Positions 62,828-64,000 of a stretch of DNA of 64,000 bases are shown here, in pieces (within the stretch, counting starts at the first letter, position 1; each line of letters begins with the position of its first letter). The notes beneath the pieces are model-generated. The model did not search any database, had not been told where the DNA came from, and saw nothing but the letters and a program-made list of their open reading frames with translations. The stretch comes from an uncultured Acidobacteriota bacterium (GTDB lineage: Bacteria; Acidobacteriota; Blastocatellia; Pyrinomonadales; Pyrinomonadaceae). Where the stretch lies: assembly GCA_937859595.1 (NCBI GenBank), contig CALMAH010000029.1, positions 1-64,000 of the forward strand, given 5' to 3'. The translations under genes and the position numbers were made by a program.

Positions 62828-63760
62828 ATGCTTCTGCAAACAAAAACGTCACCAACGGGCTGGCTCGCTTTTGAACTGAACGTTCTCCGCCGGCTGAAAT
62901 TCACGTCTGTCGCCACGCCGTTCACGCCAGAGCCCGCTCTCGGCAATTATCTCAAGCGCGTTAATGTAAAGGTGATGGCGAACGACCCGCTCCAGTCTGC
63001 CTGGACGTGCTCCCTGGCTACGATCCAGAACAACGGCGAAACGCTGACGGACGATGATGTGAATGTCATTCTCGAAGATGTTTACGTCCCGGGCTATAAG
63101 CTCGCCAATGCGGCGCTGCGGTCGTGGTTCTCGGAGACCGACGCATGGTGGTTTGATAACATCCGGCGAAATCTTGACCGTCTCCAATCGCCTTTTGCGT
63201 TTGCCATCGGCGCCAGCCTTGTGATGGACGTCGGCGACTATGTGCGTTCTTTCATCGAAGAGACGCGCGAGCTTCGCCAACCGCTTTCCAATGTTTTTCG
63301 CCGCCTTTGGAGCCTGCGGGCCGCTCCTGTAAACAACGGGCTCAACAACACATGTCAGAACAAATCCGTACGCGACTTTATCGCCGAGAACCAGGGTGAC
63401 CTGCTGTTTTTAAGGTTGCCGCCGTCACGCGTTTCGAACCGATTCGGCATACCGGACAACGCCGTCTGGCGAGAAGAATGGCTAAGGGGCGGGAACGATT
63501 TCTGGCCTGATTTCGAATCTTCTCGGAGCGGGATGCTCGGAATGCCCGTGGGCACGAAATCGCAATATATCGATCTGCTTACACATTCGCTGGAAAACGC
63601 CAAGCATTTTCGCACATGGGCAGTGATGCACGTGGAGACCGGGCTTATCTCGACCGAAGAGATCATTGAGGCCATCAGAAAAGTGCGAAAGGTAGCGGCG
63701 GTCTATTCAAAGGACTTTTCCGAACTTACCGGAGCTAAGGCCGTTATTATTACAACTTAA
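62828..63760 (+). CDS. Protein of unknown function
   Basis: A 310-residue protein with no signal peptide. Notable features are many aromatic residues (AWWFDNIRR, WSLRAAP, FRTWAVMHVETGL), two Cys and no known motif. The frame has a coding-like pattern over its whole length, and it follows the VOC gene by 33 bp in the same direction. I do not recognise it. Confidence 0.65.
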   Translation: MLLQTKTSPTGWLAFELNVLRRLKFTSVATPFTPEPALGNYLKRVNVKVMANDPLQSAWTCSLATIQNNGETLTDDDVNVILEDVYVPGYKLANAALRSWFSETDAWWFDNIRRNLDRLQSPFAFAIGASLVMDVGDYVRSFIEETRELRQPLSNVFRRLWSLRAAPVNNGLNNTCQNKSVRDFIAENQGDLLFLRLPPSRVSNRFGIPDNAVWREEWLRGGNDFWPDFESSRSGMLGMPVGTKSQYIDLLTHSLENAKHFRTWAVMHVETGLISTEEIIEAIRKVRKVAAVYSKDFSELTGAKAVIITT

Positions 63761-63884
63761 TTTTGCCGCGATGTGGTTTGGCTTTAGGGTGTTCGTTTCC
63801 TATTGCGAACATTGCGCCTTTGCGTGACACGTTTGAGGCTAGCGAAAGAGCCAAACGCGAAGCCGCACAGATCGCGAAGATGGT

Positions 63885-64000
63885 TTATTTTACAGCACCT
63901 GCCGCTTCGGGCCGAGGGTGCGGTTCGTTTGTCTGATGGTCTCTCGTGTTGAACTTGAAATCATCGTCTCGGTGCCGGATAAACCAAACCAGGCCTGCAC
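63885..64000 (-). CDS. 3' end of a gene running off the window
   Basis: The minus strand is open from the right edge to TAA at 63885-63887. The last residues read GLVWFIRHRDDDFKF, then a polar Pro-rich tail. It could be the C-terminus of a small membrane or peripheral protein. About 38 codons are not enough to name it, and a chance frame is possible. Confidence 0.4.
   Translation of the reverse strand, partial: AGLVWFIRHRDDDFKFNTRDHQTNEPHPRPEAAGAVK

Overview
The window looks like a chromosomal segment of an Acidobacteriota bacterium, most likely class Blastocatellia (Pyrinomonadaceae-like). This rests on several lineage habits seen together: very large Oar-type TonB-dependent receptors with carboxypeptidase-regulatory N-termini, many secreted TPR and regulatory-like-domain proteins, a CPxC...C zinc-ribbon prefix on an unrelated protein (FtsK), and giant VCBS/Rhs proteins with a non-classical core. 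The taxonomic call is inference. No phage, IS or CRISPR was found.

Region 1 (1-11.9 kb) is an accessory Rhs locus. A 21-bp tandem repeat and a promoter precede a 2108-residue secreted VCBS-Rhs protein that ends in an intact M23 (LytM-type) peptidase tip. A lipoprotein-like candidate immunity gene follows. Next come a start-less second M23 tip and a second, homologous lipoprotein-like gene. A shorter Rhs cassette with a different C-terminus is followed by a pentapeptide-repeat protein, and then by a headless and tailless Rhs remnant. This is the layout of a polymorphic toxin locus with displaced tips. The block stops just before the promoter of a tRNA-Glu gene.

Region 2 (12-33.6 kb) is mostly core and house-keeping: a TolB/TPR secreted protein, lnt, an SRPBCC protein, prfB with its programmed +1 frameshift, ftsK, comEA-comEC, purH behind a structured leader with an intrinsic terminator, a gluzincin peptidase paired with an SH3 lipoprotein, an Smr-domain protein, and two nucleotide-sugar SDR enzymes. 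Two unannotated RNA elements stand out. One is a short sRNA gene between comEC and purH with a near-perfect sigma-70 promoter and terminator. The other is a possible sigma-54-driven transcript upstream of lnt that contains 19 nt exactly complementary to the sRNA's 5' part.

Region 3 (33.9-40.6 kb) holds a TonB receptor directly followed by rpmB (zinc-free L28) and a MerC-like membrane protein, then a WG-repeat protein and an M28 peptidase. Region 4 (40.6-49.5 kb, minus strand) is a five-gene chemosensory operon: TPR/zinc-ribbon/REC, CheW, degenerate MCP, MCP, CheA-REC. It lies behind an exact-consensus sigma-54 promoter and has no CheR or CheB in the cluster.

Region 5 (49.8-64 kb) contains a thioredoxin-reductase-like flavoprotein without a CxxC, a second TonB receptor, and an operon rpmE-DUF1385-prfA-histidine phosphatase-TPR. 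The right end has a methyltransferase, a DinB protein, a POTRA-type secreted protein broken by a single-base frameshift, a VOC protein, an unknown protein and an incomplete gene at the edge.
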